DNA from: Anaerolineales bacterium
GTDB lineage: Bacteria; Chloroflexota; Anaerolineae; Anaerolineales; Villigracilaceae
Length of the DNA: 10,495 bases
Reading direction: 5' to 3'
NCBI GenBank assembly: GCA_025056515.1
Contig: JANWWB010000170.1
Coordinates: forward strand, 1 to 10,495
Within the stretch, counting starts at the first letter, position 1; the number at the start of each line of letters is the position of its first letter. The notes beneath the pieces are model-generated. The model worked only from the letters and a program-made list of their open reading frames with translations, had not been told where the DNA came from and made no database searches. Made by a program: the position numbers and the translations under genes. Positions 1-6,652 of the stretch are shown here, piece after piece.

Positions 1-17
1 AGACGGTCTCCCTGGTC

Positions 18-66
18 GCGCTGCGGCACCTTCGCTAGTTAACAGCGAGGAGGGATGCCGCAGCGC
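18..66. repeat. 11-bp perfect inverted repeat (hairpin or cruciform)
   Basis: Bases 18-28 (GCGCTGCGGCA) are the exact reverse complement of bases 56-66, separated by 27 bases that contain a smaller TCGCT/AGCGA pairing (32-36 with 44-48). There is no T-run after it, so it is not a classical rho-independent terminator. It could be the end of an upstream transcription unit or part of a repeat. No gene is supported between base 1 and the FGE-domain frame. Confidence 0.5.
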
Positions 67-128
67 TTCGTTTCAAACTACTGTCCATGTCTTGGCACCA
101 CCTCCTCTTCTGTTAGGATGGCGGTCGA

Positions 129-842
129 ATGTTTGCCCCCCGACACAGGGGCGAGTATCACACAAAATACCTCAGATGTCAATGGCAAAAACCAACTCAA
201 ACTCCAGACAAAATGGGCAGCAAAAACGGCGATGACAATGAGCGCCCGGTGCATCCCGTTTATCTGGACGCCTTCTACATCGATACCTATGAGGTGACCA
301 ACGCCCTCTACCGCGCCTGTGTGCAGGCCGGCGCCTGCACCCCGCCGCACAACACCCGCGATTACGATGACGCGACCTACGCCGATCACCCGGTCGTCTA
401 TGTGGACTGGTTTCAGGCCAGCGCCTACTGCGAATGGCGCGGGGCGCGCCTGCCCACCGAGGCCGAGTGGGAGAAGGCCGCCCGCGGCACGGACGGCCGG
501 ACGTATCCGTGGGGCGAGGGAATCGACTGCGATAGAGCAAATTACTCTGGCTGCGTCGGCGGCACGACCCCGGTGGGGAAGTACCCGAGCGGCGTCAGCC
601 CGTATGGGATTTACGACCTGGCCGGCAACGTCCGGGAGTGGGTCGCAGACTGGTATGACGAAAAGTACTACGATCGGTCGCCGGCCCGCAACCCGCAGGG
701 GCCCTCGAGCGGCAGCCAACGCGTTCTGCGCGGCGGTTCGTGGAACGTCGTCGAGTACGTCGTCCGCTCCGCCCTCCGCGACAGGTTCGGACCCGGCGTC
801 AGGTGCGACAACTTCGGGTTTCGTTGTGCGCTCTCGCCGTGA
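129..842 (+). CDS. FGE-sulfatase (formylglycine-generating enzyme-like, C-type-lectin fold) domain protein; probable DGR target, N-terminus doubtful
   Basis: The domain runs from the MGS motif (residues 29-31) to the C-terminus. Family hallmarks are present: [21 protein letters not shown] near residues 38-57, [14 protein letters not shown] near 111-124, [22 protein letters not shown] near 158-175, and RGGSW at 201-205 followed by a closing GFR. The fold is shared by formylglycine-generating enzymes and by many DGR-diversified ligand-binding proteins; a truncated reverse transcriptase follows at once, so a binding role is inferred rather than sulfatase activation. The start is unclear. Family members normally have an extra strand (hydrophobic-PGG-F) before MGS, but residues 1-28 here look unlike the family. 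The ATG at 213 would begin exactly at MGS, yet neither start has a convincing ribosome-binding site. No signal peptide is visible. The 5' end has probably been lost or rearranged. Confidence 0.72.
   Translation: MFAPRHRGEYHTKYLRCQWQKPTQTPDKMGSKNGDDNERPVHPVYLDAFYIDTYEVTNALYRACVQAGACTPPHNTRDYDDATYADHPVVYVDWFQASAYCEWRGARLPTEAEWEKAARGTDGRTYPWGEGIDCDRANYSGCVGGTTPVGKYPSGVSPYGIYDLAGNVREWVADWYDEKYYDRSPARNPQGPSSGSQRVLRGGSWNVVEYVVRSALRDRFGPGVRCDNFGFRCALSP
726..842 (+). other. Putative DGR variable region at the 3' end of the FGE-domain gene
   Basis: Codons after RGGSW match the frame of DGR variable regions with this fold: W-N-(variable)-V-R-S-A-x-R-x-R-x-x-P-x-x-R-x-x-x-x-G-F-R. The family's usual Asn positions are here V207, V208, Y210, V211, L216, D218, F220, G221, V224, C226 and D227. 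Nearly all are NNC codons (GTC, TAC, CTC, GAC, TTC, TGC), as expected if AAC codons of a template repeat were altered only at the two adenines. The scaffold codons (CGC TCC GCC, AGG, GGG TTT CGT) contain few adenines. G221 (GGA) does not fit an AAC origin. No template repeat was found in the window, so adenine mutagenesis is inferred from codon pattern alone. Confidence 0.55.
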
Positions 843-880
843 TTCTGAAATTCTGGATTCTGAGATTCTGGATTTCTGAC
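841..880 (+). repeat. 15-bp tandem repeat, about 2.6 copies, after the FGE stop codon
   Basis: GATTCTGAAATTCTG (841-855) is followed by GATTCTGAGATTCTG (856-870), one base different, and by a partial copy, GATTTCTGAC (871-880). The array starts inside the TGA stop codon and lies between the variable region and the hairpin at 888-902. Confidence 0.75.
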
Positions 881-887
881 TCCCCCT

Positions 888-902
888 CCCGCCGAAGGCG
901 GG
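888..902 (+). other. GC-rich hairpin downstream of the putative variable region
   Basis: CCCGCC-GAA-GGCGGG forms a 6-bp perfect stem with a 3-base loop, 46 bases after the FGE stop. DGR variable regions are often followed by a short GC-rich hairpin or cruciform that aids retrohoming, and the position fits. It could also serve as a weak terminator: the downstream sequence contains a T-rich stretch, but not directly after the stem. Confidence 0.5.
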
Positions 903-926
903 CCGAGTTTAAAACTTTTTCAAAAA

Positions 927-1223
927 ATGGACACTTATGCTCAAATTTACAGCCTGCTCAATCCATGGTAGGCGTTTATCCAAGCCTCCCGGGGGCGGCG
1001 AAGCAGGCCGGGCGTAGCGCAGTTCGAGTACAATTTGGAAGGCGAACTGATTCGCCTGCGGGATGGATTCCAAAGCGAGACGTACCGTCCCGGAAAATAT
1101 GAGAGTTTCATTGTCCACGAACCCAAGCGGCGCAAGAGTTCAGCCACGCCCTTTCGCGACCGGGCGGTGCACCATGCCTTGATTAACGTCATTGGCCCGC
1201 CGCTGGAGCGGGGCGCGAGGTAG
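927..1223 (+). pseudogene. DGR-type reverse transcriptase, N-terminal remnant with in-frame amber
   Basis: Reading from ATG 927 gives MDTYAQIYSLLNPW, then TAG (969-971), then in the same frame AFIQASRGRRSRPGVAQFEY and on to a second TAG at 1221-1223. The post-amber part carries the N-terminal signature of DGR reverse transcriptases: (R)RGxRxRPxVAxFEYNLE, TYRPGxYxSFxVHEPKRR and ATPFRDRAVHHALxNVI, ending at PPLERGAR. It stops at about residue 98, whereas DGR enzymes are usually about 350-400 residues long. The fingers/palm core with the YxDD catalytic pair is absent, so it cannot polymerise DNA. There is no ribosome-binding site before 927. The position directly downstream of an FGE-domain gene with a variable-region-like end supports a DGR rather than a group II intron or retron. 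A TTG at 1035 permits a 62-codon frame, but this is only part of the remnant. Confidence 0.8.
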
Positions 1224-1406
1224 GGCAATCTCCGATTGGCCGTTTACATCTCCCTATACGTGGAAGTCGGCCGGAAGCCGGTTTGAGGCGGGGAGTCCAT
1301 CCCCGCTTGAGATTACACGACCACACCCGGGGCAGCGCGTGGATGCTAAACCTGTCCCAACAAGAATGGCCGAATAGCAAGACGGGTGATACTGTATAAT
1401 ATATTC
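1224..1406. other. Intergenic stretch; decayed sequence with one hairpin
   Basis: No convincing gene. In the frame of the reverse-transcriptase remnant, the bases directly after its second TAG encode GNLRLAVYISLYV. This weakly resembles the reverse-transcriptase segment IGNxTSQxFxNxYL and may be internally deleted palm sequence; it is speculative. A perfect 7-bp hairpin, GCGGGGA-GTCCA-TCCCCGC, lies at 1288-1306 and may end transcription from the DGR side. No adenine-rich copy of the FGE variable region is present. Confidence 0.35.
1395..1400 (+). promoter_or_regulatory. Consensus -10 box (TATAAT) for the HEPN/MNT pair
   Basis: A perfect TATAAT ends six bases before ATG 1407. Transcription would therefore start at or very near the A of the start codon, giving a leaderless mRNA, which fits the lack of a Shine-Dalgarno sequence. 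No good -35 box is visible 16-18 bases upstream, so the call rests on the -10 match and its position. Confidence 0.45.
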
Positions 1407-1806
1407 ATGAGCATCCGCAAGGACACCCAAAACTGGATTGCGCTGGCGAAATATGACCTAGAAACGGCGCGTCACATGCTGGCGACAGGCCGATACTTGT
1501 ACGTCATCTTCATGTGTCACCTGGCTTTGGGAGAGAATGCTCAAAGCGCATGTGACCGAAGTCACACAGTCCATTCCGCTGAAAACCCACGATTTGATTT
1601 ACCTGGTCAAAAAGTCCATGTTGGAATTGCCGCCCGCTCACCTTGATTTTATCGGTAAAATCAACACGGCCAGCATCCCCACCCGTTACCCGGATGACTT
1701 GCAACGTGCGCTGCAAGAGTACCCTGAACCGGTGGCGCGGGATTGTTTGAAACAGACGGAAGAGGTAGTCGAATGGCTCAGACACCACTCGAACTTAAAC
1801 AAATAA
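1407..1806 (+). pseudogene. HEPN-domain toxin (HepT-like), frameshifted
   Basis: Two overlapping frames together encode one HEPN protein of about 132 residues. The first half (MSIRKDTQNWIALAKYDLET and on to CHLAL) is in the frame of ATG 1407. The second half (MLKAHVTEV, then KTHDLIYLVKK, then [15 protein letters not shown]) is in the next frame and ends at 1806. Removing one G from the GGG at 1529-1531 restores CHLALERMLKAHV, the usual HEPN helix. HEPN proteins of this class are toxins, often ribonucleases, neutralised by a partner MNT nucleotidyltransferase, and that partner overlaps this gene's 3' end. The break is either a real inactivating mutation or a sequencing error in a short homopolymer. 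As written, translation from 1407 ends at 1646 with an unrelated tail. An upstream in-frame ATG at 1386 lies before the -10 box and is unlikely. Confidence 0.8.
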
Positions 1807-2099
1807 TCCAACGCTTCTGTACCCAACTGGAAAGCATGGGCATCCATCCCGAAAAAGTGCTGCTCTACGGCTCGCAGGCGGCAGGCACATCGCAGGAAGG
1901 CAGCGATATTGACCTGATTGTCATTTCCAGCGATTGGTCAAACTACAATCAACGTGAAAGGCTCGAAATCCTGGGCGTGGCCGCGGCGCGTATTTTGGAA
2001 CCCATCCAGGCGCAGGGCTTCACTCCTTCCGAAATTAGCGGAAACCAAATCATGCCTTTTTGGGCGCAGGTGCTGAAGGAACAGGCTGTTGCAGTCTGA
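1773..2099 (+). CDS. MNT-type minimal nucleotidyltransferase (MntA-like antitoxin)
   Basis: The 108-residue product has the polymerase-beta nucleotidyltransferase signature: LLYGSQAAG near residues 30-38, followed by SDIDLIVIS near 44-52, giving the G-S and D-x-D metal-binding elements. In HEPN/MNT systems this small enzyme is the antitoxin; characterised MntA proteins AMPylate the HEPN toxin on a tyrosine. The start at 1773 is preferred over an in-frame ATG at 1743 because it has an AGAGG ribosome-binding site (1761-1765) with 7-base spacing and gives the normal family N-terminus. It overlaps the HEPN reading frame by 34 bases, implying co-transcription and coupled translation. It appears intact while its toxin is frameshifted, consistent with the antitoxin outlasting a dead toxin. 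Confidence 0.85.
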   Translation: MAQTPLELKQIIQRFCTQLESMGIHPEKVLLYGSQAAGTSQEGSDIDLIVISSDWSNYNQRERLEILGVAAARILEPIQAQGFTPSEISGNQIMPFWAQVLKEQAVAV

Positions 2100-2125
2100 C
2101 CGCGCTTGTTCCGCGCCTTTGTCGC

Positions 2126-2161
2126 CGCAGTCCGCTCCCGCACTTGTTGAAGCGGACTGTG
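2126..2161 (+). terminator. Hairpin after the MNT gene, possible terminator
   Basis: CAGTCCGCT (2128-2136) pairs perfectly with AGCGGACTG (2151-2159) around a 14-base loop, and can extend by a G-T and a C-G pair at the base. A pyrimidine-rich stretch (GTTCTCTTTC) follows. It lies 27 bases after the MNT stop and just before the glyQS -10 box, so it probably insulates the two units; a role in glyQS control is also possible. Confidence 0.45.
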
Positions 2162-2176
2162 CGTTCTCTTTCAAGG

Positions 2177-2182
2177 TATAAT
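2177..2182 (+). promoter_or_regulatory. Consensus -10 box (TATAAT) upstream of glyQS
   Basis: A perfect TATAAT lies 30 bases before ATG 2213. With a start about 7 bases downstream it would give a leader of roughly 24 bases. The -35 element is weak: TTGAAG at 2147-2152 is too far away (24-base spacer), and nothing close to consensus sits at 17 bases. No T-box (tRNA-sensing) leader fits in the short space. Confidence 0.45.
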
Positions 2183-2212
2183 CTCCGTAGAAATCTGTCA
2201 TTGGAAACGCAA

Positions 2213-5194
2213 ATGACCAAATCCACCTTCCAAGAAATCATCCTTAAACTCCAAAACTATTGGGCAGAGCGTGGCTGCCTCATCTGGCAACCTTACTACA
2301 CGCAGGTCGGCGCAGGGACGATGAACCCGGCCACCTTCTTGCGCGTCCTTGGCCCGGAACCGTGGAATGTCGCCTATGTCGAACCTTCCGTCCGCCCCGA
2401 TGACGGGCGCTACGGCGAGAACCCCAACCGCTTCCAGGTGCACTACCAGTACCAGGTCATCCTCAAGCCCGACCCAGGCAACCCGCAAGAACTCTATCTC
2501 GATTCGCTCAAAGCCCTCGGCATCGACCTACGCCAGCATGACATTCGCTTTGTGGAAGATAACTGGGAACAGCCTGCTATCTCGGCCTGGGGCTTAGGTT
2601 GGGAGGTCTGGCTCGATGGGCAGGAAATCACCCAGTTCACCTACTTCCAACAAATGGGTGGTGTCACGCTCGACCCTGTCTCGGTGGAACTCACGTATGG
2701 CCTAGAGCGTATTCTCATCGCCCTCAACAACGCCAAAGCCATTTGGGATGAACCCTGGAACGAAGAGGTCACCTACGGTGAGATTCGCCGCCGCGAGGAG
2801 TTCGAGCACTCGAAGTATTACTTTGAGATTGCTGACATCGAGCGCGCTCGCCATATGTATGATCTGTTTGCCGCCGAAGCCGAGGCCTGCTTGGAGCGAG
2901 GGCTTGTCCTCCCTGCCCATGACTATGTCTTGAAGTGCTCACATACCTTCAACATCCTGGATACGCGCGGTGCAATCAGCGTAGCCGAACGTCAGGCTTT
3001 CTTCCGACAAATGCGTGCCCTGGCACGTCGCGTTGCTGAGGCTTATCTGGAACAACGCGAAAAACTCGGTCATCCCTTGCTTAAGGTAGTAGACCGTGCG
3101 GCAAAGACCGTGCAAGCCAAACCCCCGATTGTCGATCATCCCGCGTCGTTTCTGTTGGAGATCGGTGTTGAAGAATTGCCCGCCGCCGACGTAGACGCCG
3201 CTCAAGAACAACTTGCCGCCCGAGTCCCCTCCCTGCTCGATGAACTATATCTCGCCCACGGCGGCGTGCGGGTCGCTGCGACCCCGCGCCGGCTTGCCGT
3301 TTTCGTTGAGGCGCTTTCTCCCCGTCAGCCCGACCGCGAAACCCTCGTCAAAGGCCCTCCCGCCGACAAAGCCCTCCTCGTCGATCAAGAGAATAATGTG
3401 ACCTATACGCCTGCTGCCATAGGTTTCGCCAAAAAGAACGGTGTAGACGTGAACGACCTACAAGTTCGGGAAGAAGGTGGCGGCAAATACGTCTTCGCCG
3501 TGGTCAAACAGACTGGACGACCGACGCCCGAAGTCTTGGCTGAGGCGCTCCCCAAACTGATAGCCGAACTCAAGTTCGAGAAAACTATGCGATGGAACGA
3601 GTCGGGTGTCTTCTTCCCGCGTCCTATCCGCTGGCTGGTTGCCCTCTTTGGCGAAACGGTTATCCCCTTTGCGTATGCCGGCGTCGTCTCCAGCAACGTC
3701 ACACGCGGTTTGCGCCCCTACGACTCGCCTGAAATTGTCATCCCGTCTGCTGATCGCTACTTTGATCTCCTGCGCGAAGCCGGCATTGTCCTCGATAAGG
3801 AAGAGCGCAAGGCTTTGATTGTCGAGCAAGCGCGCAGAGCAGCGACCTTCGTGCAAGGCGAAGTGCTGTTGGACGAAGATGTACTAAGCGAAGTAGCCAA
3901 TCTGGTCGAGAAACCGACTGCTGTCCTGGGCAGTTTCGACCCCGAGTTCCTACAACTGCCGCGTGATGTGCTGATTTCTGTCATGAAAAAGCATCAACGG
4001 TACTTTCCGATCACCTCTCGCGAAGGGGGGGAGAGCCTCCTCCCGTATTTCATCGCCATCCGAAACGGCGACGATTTGCACCTTGACCTCGTCCGCCAGG
4101 GCAACGAACATGTCCTCTCGGCCCGCTTTGCCGATGCCAATTACTTCGTCCGTGAAGACCTGAAAGTCCGATTGGAAGATTTTCGCCCGAAATTAGCCGA
4201 CCTCACCTTTCATACCAAACTCGGTTCGATGCTTGATAAATCCGAGCGCATGTTGAGCCTCTCTGAACCGATTGCAGACATGCTTCATCTTTCGGAGGCA
4301 GAACGGAATCATCTTAAACGTGCGACCTATCTGGCCAAAGCCGACCTGGCGACTCAAATGGTCACCGAGATGACTTCGTTGCAAGGGAGGATAGGGCGCG
4401 AGTATGCTCTTCATTCCGGCGAACGATCTGAAGTTGCCGAAGCAATTGGCGAGCAATATCGTCTCGTCCCTCGAACGCTGCTTGGCCTTGCACTAGCGTT
4501 GATCGACCGACTGGATTCGCTGGTTGGGTTGTTTGCGGTTGGAGCTGCGCCCACCAGCACGAAGGACCCCTTTGGCTTGCGTCGCGCTGCCATCGGCATC
4601 GTTCAACCTCTCATCGAGCACGATGTAACCTTTGACCTTGTTGAAGCTGTCAAACAGGCTGCCTTCCTCCAACCCGTTGAGGTCACTGAAAAAACACAGG
4701 CGCAAATTCTAGAATTTCTCACAGGGCGGCTGAATGTCTTGCTGCGAGAAATGGGCTATCGCTACGATGTGGTGGATGCCGTCCTAGCAGAGCAATTTGC
4801 TAACCCAGCAGGAGCACGACATGCGGTGGAGCAATTACAAGCCTGGGTCTTACGTCCGGATTGGGGTACCATTCTGCCCGCCTATGCCCGTTGTGTTCGT
4901 ATTCTCAAGACGGCCGACATCCTTCCACAGACTGTAGAAGAAAGCCGTTTGGTGGAGCAAGAGGAAAAAGCATTGTACGATACAATCTGCTCGACTGTCC
5001 AAAAACCGCCGTCAGACATCAACGAATTCTTAGAGAAGCTTGTCGCTCTCATTCCCGCTATCAACACCTTCTTTGATAAAGTCTTGGTCATGGCTGAAGA
5101 CGAGGCTCTACGTCGTAACCGCTTAGCGCTGGTTGGTCACGTTGCGTCGTTAGCGCGCGGCCTGGCCGATTTAAGTAAATTAGAAGGCTTTTAG
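2213..5194 (+). CDS. glyQS: Glycyl-tRNA synthetase, fused alpha-beta chain
   Basis: This 993-residue enzyme charges tRNA-Gly with glycine in the cytoplasm. Residues 1 to about 300 are the alpha (GlyQ) catalytic subunit: [55 protein letters not shown] and LTYGLERI. From about residue 310 ([12 protein letters not shown]) the chain continues as the beta (GlyS) subunit, with [17 protein letters not shown], the [20 protein letters not shown] segment near 709-728, and a C-terminal DALR-like anticodon-binding helix bundle ending [20 protein letters not shown]. Most bacteria with this heterotetrameric type encode alpha and beta separately; fusion occurs in chlamydiae, Chloroflexota and some others. 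ATG 2213 is chosen because the alpha-subunit homology starts there; the frame is open back to 2060, but the extra residues are unlike the family and would overlap the MNT gene. The ribosome-binding site is weak (GGAA at 2203-2206). Confidence 0.96.
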   Translation: MTKSTFQEIILKLQNYWAERGCLIWQPYYTQVGAGTMNPATFLRVLGPEPWNVAYVEPSVRPDDGRYGENPNRFQVHYQYQVILKPDPGNPQELYLDSLKALGIDLRQHDIRFVEDNWEQPAISAWGLGWEVWLDGQEITQFTYFQQMGGVTLDPVSVELTYGLERILIALNNAKAIWDEPWNEEVTYGEIRRREEFEHSKYYFEIADIERARHMYDLFAAEAEACLERGLVLPAHDYVLKCSHTFNILDTRGAISVAERQAFFRQMRALARRVAEAYLEQREKLGHPLLKVVDRAAKTVQAKPPIVDHPASFLLEIGVEELPAADVDAAQEQLAARVPSLLDELYLAHGGVRVAATPRRLAVFVEALSPRQPDRETLVKGPPADKALLVDQENNVTYTPAAIGFAKKNGVDVNDLQVREEGGGKYVFAVVKQTGRPTPEVLAEALPKLIAELKFEKTMRWNESGVFFPRPIRWLVALFGETVIPFAYAGVVSSNVTRGLRPYDSPEIVIPSADRYFDLLREAGIVLDKEERKALIVEQARRAATFVQGEVLLDEDVLSEVANLVEKPTAVLGSFDPEFLQLPRDVLISVMKKHQRYFPITSREGGESLLPYFIAIRNGDDLHLDLVRQGNEHVLSARFADANYFVREDLKVRLEDFRPKLADLTFHTKLGSMLDKSERMLSLSEPIADMLHLSEAERNHLKRATYLAKADLATQMVTEMTSLQGRIGREYALHSGERSEVAEAIGEQYRLVPRTLLGLALALIDRLDSLVGLFAVGAAPTSTKDPFGLRRAAIGIVQPLIEHDVTFDLVEAVKQAAFLQPVEVTEKTQAQILEFLTGRLNVLLREMGYRYDVVDAVLAEQFANPAGARHAVEQLQAWVLRPDWGTILPAYARCVRILKTADILPQTVEESRLVEQEEKALYDTICSTVQKPPSDINEFLEKLVALIPAINTFFDKVLVMAEDEALRRNRLALVGHVASLARGLADLSKLEGF

Positions 5195-5206
5195 AAATCA
5201 TGACTT

Positions 5207-5238
5207 GCCTTTCTCCCTTCCGAATAGGAAAGAAAGGC
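5207..5238 (+). other. Hairpin between glyQS and the thioredoxin gene
   Basis: GCCTTTCT (5207-5214) pairs with AGAAAGGC (5231-5238) and TTCC (5218-5221) pairs with GGAA (5227-5230), with a 3-base CCC bulge and a GAATA loop. No T-run follows. It may stabilise or partly end the glyQS transcript; the next gene begins 27 bases further on. Confidence 0.4.
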
Positions 5239-5265
5239 GAAAGAGGTTCGGATTTACGGTGAAAC

Positions 5266-6579
5266 ATGGGTTCTGAAGCTGGAATCATCGAGTATGCGCG
5301 CATGTTGCTTGAAGAAGGCAAGAAGCGGGAGGCGCAACTGCTCTTGGCCGCCTACCTGAAACGTCACCCAACCCATGCCGAGGCTTGGTGGGTCATGAGT
5401 CAGGCGGTGGAGAGTGAACAACAGGAACGAGACTGTCTAGAGCGAGTGCTCCGACTCAATCCCGAGCATCTTCAAGCACGGCGACGTCTAGAGGCCCTCA
5501 ATGCCCGTTCCGCTTCTACGACAAAGCTGCCATTTTCTGCACCAGCTGTTCAGCCCTTTGTTGTGCCGCTTGATGAAGATACCCTTGAACAGGCCTCGCA
5601 GCGAGCCGAAGAACTTCTTGCAGAACAAGGTTTGTCCACAGCAGAGCCAACACCACCTAGCTGGGCCGCTTTTTGGAAAGGCGAGGAGCAAGCACAACAG
5701 TCCGAACAACCGCCAGAGAGGGGGTCTCCTTCCTATCCGTCTTGGGGGGAGTCGTCTTCTGGCAAAGAACCTGTTGCTTCGCTACCCGGCAGGGCGCCCG
5801 TCCAAGCGCCGCCGCCCCGTAGACGGAGCGGATTTTTGGTGTGGGCGCTCTTGGGAAGTATATTTTGTCTATTCCTCATAGGCGGTGCTTTGTTCTTCAC
5901 CCAAGAAATGTGGAAAGCCACAACCGTGAATTGGGCGGAAACACAAACAGTAGCGGCCTACCTGACCAATCTACCTCGTCCAACGTTGCCGCCCACTTGG
6001 ACACCCACCCCTCTCCCTTCGCGTACGCCTTCTCTCACGCCCCTTCCTCCCACAGAAACCGCTCCTCCCACGCCGACTTCTCTCTACACCCCGACCAAAA
6101 CACCCATCCCCACGACCGCGATCGGGTTGGTTGTCGGCAAACATCCGCCCGATTTTGCTTTGCGCGAGGTCTCAACCGGAGCATTTGTGCGTCTCTGGGA
6201 CTATCTTGGCGAGCGTCCAATTCTCTTGTTCTTTTGGGCAACTTGGTGCCCGTATTGTCAAAATGAGATGGACGACTTAAAAGAGTTGTATGCCTCTTAT
6301 GAAGCGGACGGCTTGATGATTCTAGCAGTTGAAATCGGCCAACCTATCGAGGAGGTCTTGGCATTCAAGAACCAATATGACCTGACCTTTCCGGTCTTAT
6401 CCGATTCGACACAAGAAGTTGCCTCTCAGTACAAAATCTCCGCGATCCCTCATCATTTCTTTATCAGCCGTAGTGGGAAAATTGTCACGGTGGTCAGGGG
6501 GGCCATGACGATAACGCAATTAGAACGCCAAACGGCAGGCATCTTGCGCGTCTTCCCTACCGCTACGGCTACGCCCTAA
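5266..6579 (+). CDS. Membrane-anchored TlpA/ResA-like thioredoxin with N-terminal TPR-like region
   Basis: The 437-residue product has four parts. Residues about 1-85 are helical and TPR-like (EYARMLLEEGKKREAQLLLA, AEAWWVMSQAVES, CLERVLRLNPEHLQARRRLE). A low-complexity linker ends in a basic PPRRR stretch, followed by one membrane segment at about 189-212. Residues about 238-286 are a Pro/Thr-rich stalk. The C-terminal domain (about 290-430) is thioredoxin-like, of the AhpC-TSA/redoxin type: PDFALREVSTG, FFWATWCPYC with the redox pair C328 and C331, and the cis-proline region AIPHHFFISRSGKI. The basic residues before the membrane segment predict a cytoplasmic TPR part and an extracytoplasmic thioredoxin that reduces or exchanges disulfides. 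There is no N-terminal signal peptide. It follows glyQS by 71 bases on the same strand. Its partners are unknown. Confidence 0.85.
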   Translation: MGSEAGIIEYARMLLEEGKKREAQLLLAAYLKRHPTHAEAWWVMSQAVESEQQERDCLERVLRLNPEHLQARRRLEALNARSASTTKLPFSAPAVQPFVVPLDEDTLEQASQRAEELLAEQGLSTAEPTPPSWAAFWKGEEQAQQSEQPPERGSPSYPSWGESSSGKEPVASLPGRAPVQAPPPRRRSGFLVWALLGSIFCLFLIGGALFFTQEMWKATTVNWAETQTVAAYLTNLPRPTLPPTWTPTPLPSRTPSLTPLPPTETAPPTPTSLYTPTKTPIPTTAIGLVVGKHPPDFALREVSTGAFVRLWDYLGERPILLFFWATWCPYCQNEMDDLKELYASYEADGLMILAVEIGQPIEEVLAFKNQYDLTFPVLSDSTQEVASQYKISAIPHHFFISRSGKIVTVVRGAMTITQLERQTAGILRVFPTATATP

Positions 6580-6597
6580 AGCAATCTTTTGTCAATA

Positions 6598-6639
6598 GGC
6601 TTCCTCTGCTTCCGTTTATGGGACGGGGCGGAGGTAGCC
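6598..6639. terminator. Imperfect hairpin between convergent genes, possible bidirectional terminator
   Basis: Nested pairings are symmetrical: GGCT (6598-6601) with AGCC (6636-6639), CCTC (6603-6606) with GAGG (6631-6634), and CCGT (6612-6615) with ACGG (6623-6626) around a 7-base loop. It lies in the 73-base gap between the thioredoxin and methyltransferase stop codons. The internal loops and lack of a T-run make its strength doubtful. Confidence 0.35.
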
Positions 6640-6652
6640 AAGGCCATCGCAC

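Noticed and set aside
78..719. 213-codon minus-strand open frame opposite the FGE gene
   Set aside because: It is an antisense shadow of a GC-rich gene; the + strand frame has clear FGE family motifs, while this one has low-complexity, unrecognisable sequence.
841..880. Short tandem repeat considered as a CRISPR start
   Set aside because: The units abut with no spacers and are only 15 bp long.
927..1223. Amber stop recoding, because two in-frame TAGs occur in the reverse-transcriptase frame and one at the exonuclease 5' end
   Set aside because: glyQS ends normally at a TAG, so amber works as a stop here. The readthrough cases are all in genes that look broken for other reasons.
1224..1406. 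Possible DGR template repeat after the reverse transcriptase
   Set aside because: No stretch matches the scaffold of the variable region (CGCTCCGCC, GGGTTTCG) with AAC codons between; neither strand of the window shows such a copy.
2060..2212. N-terminal extension of glyQS from an upstream in-frame ATG
   Set aside because: The 51 extra residues are unlike any GlyQ N-terminus, overlap the MNT gene, and the homology begins exactly at ATG 2213.
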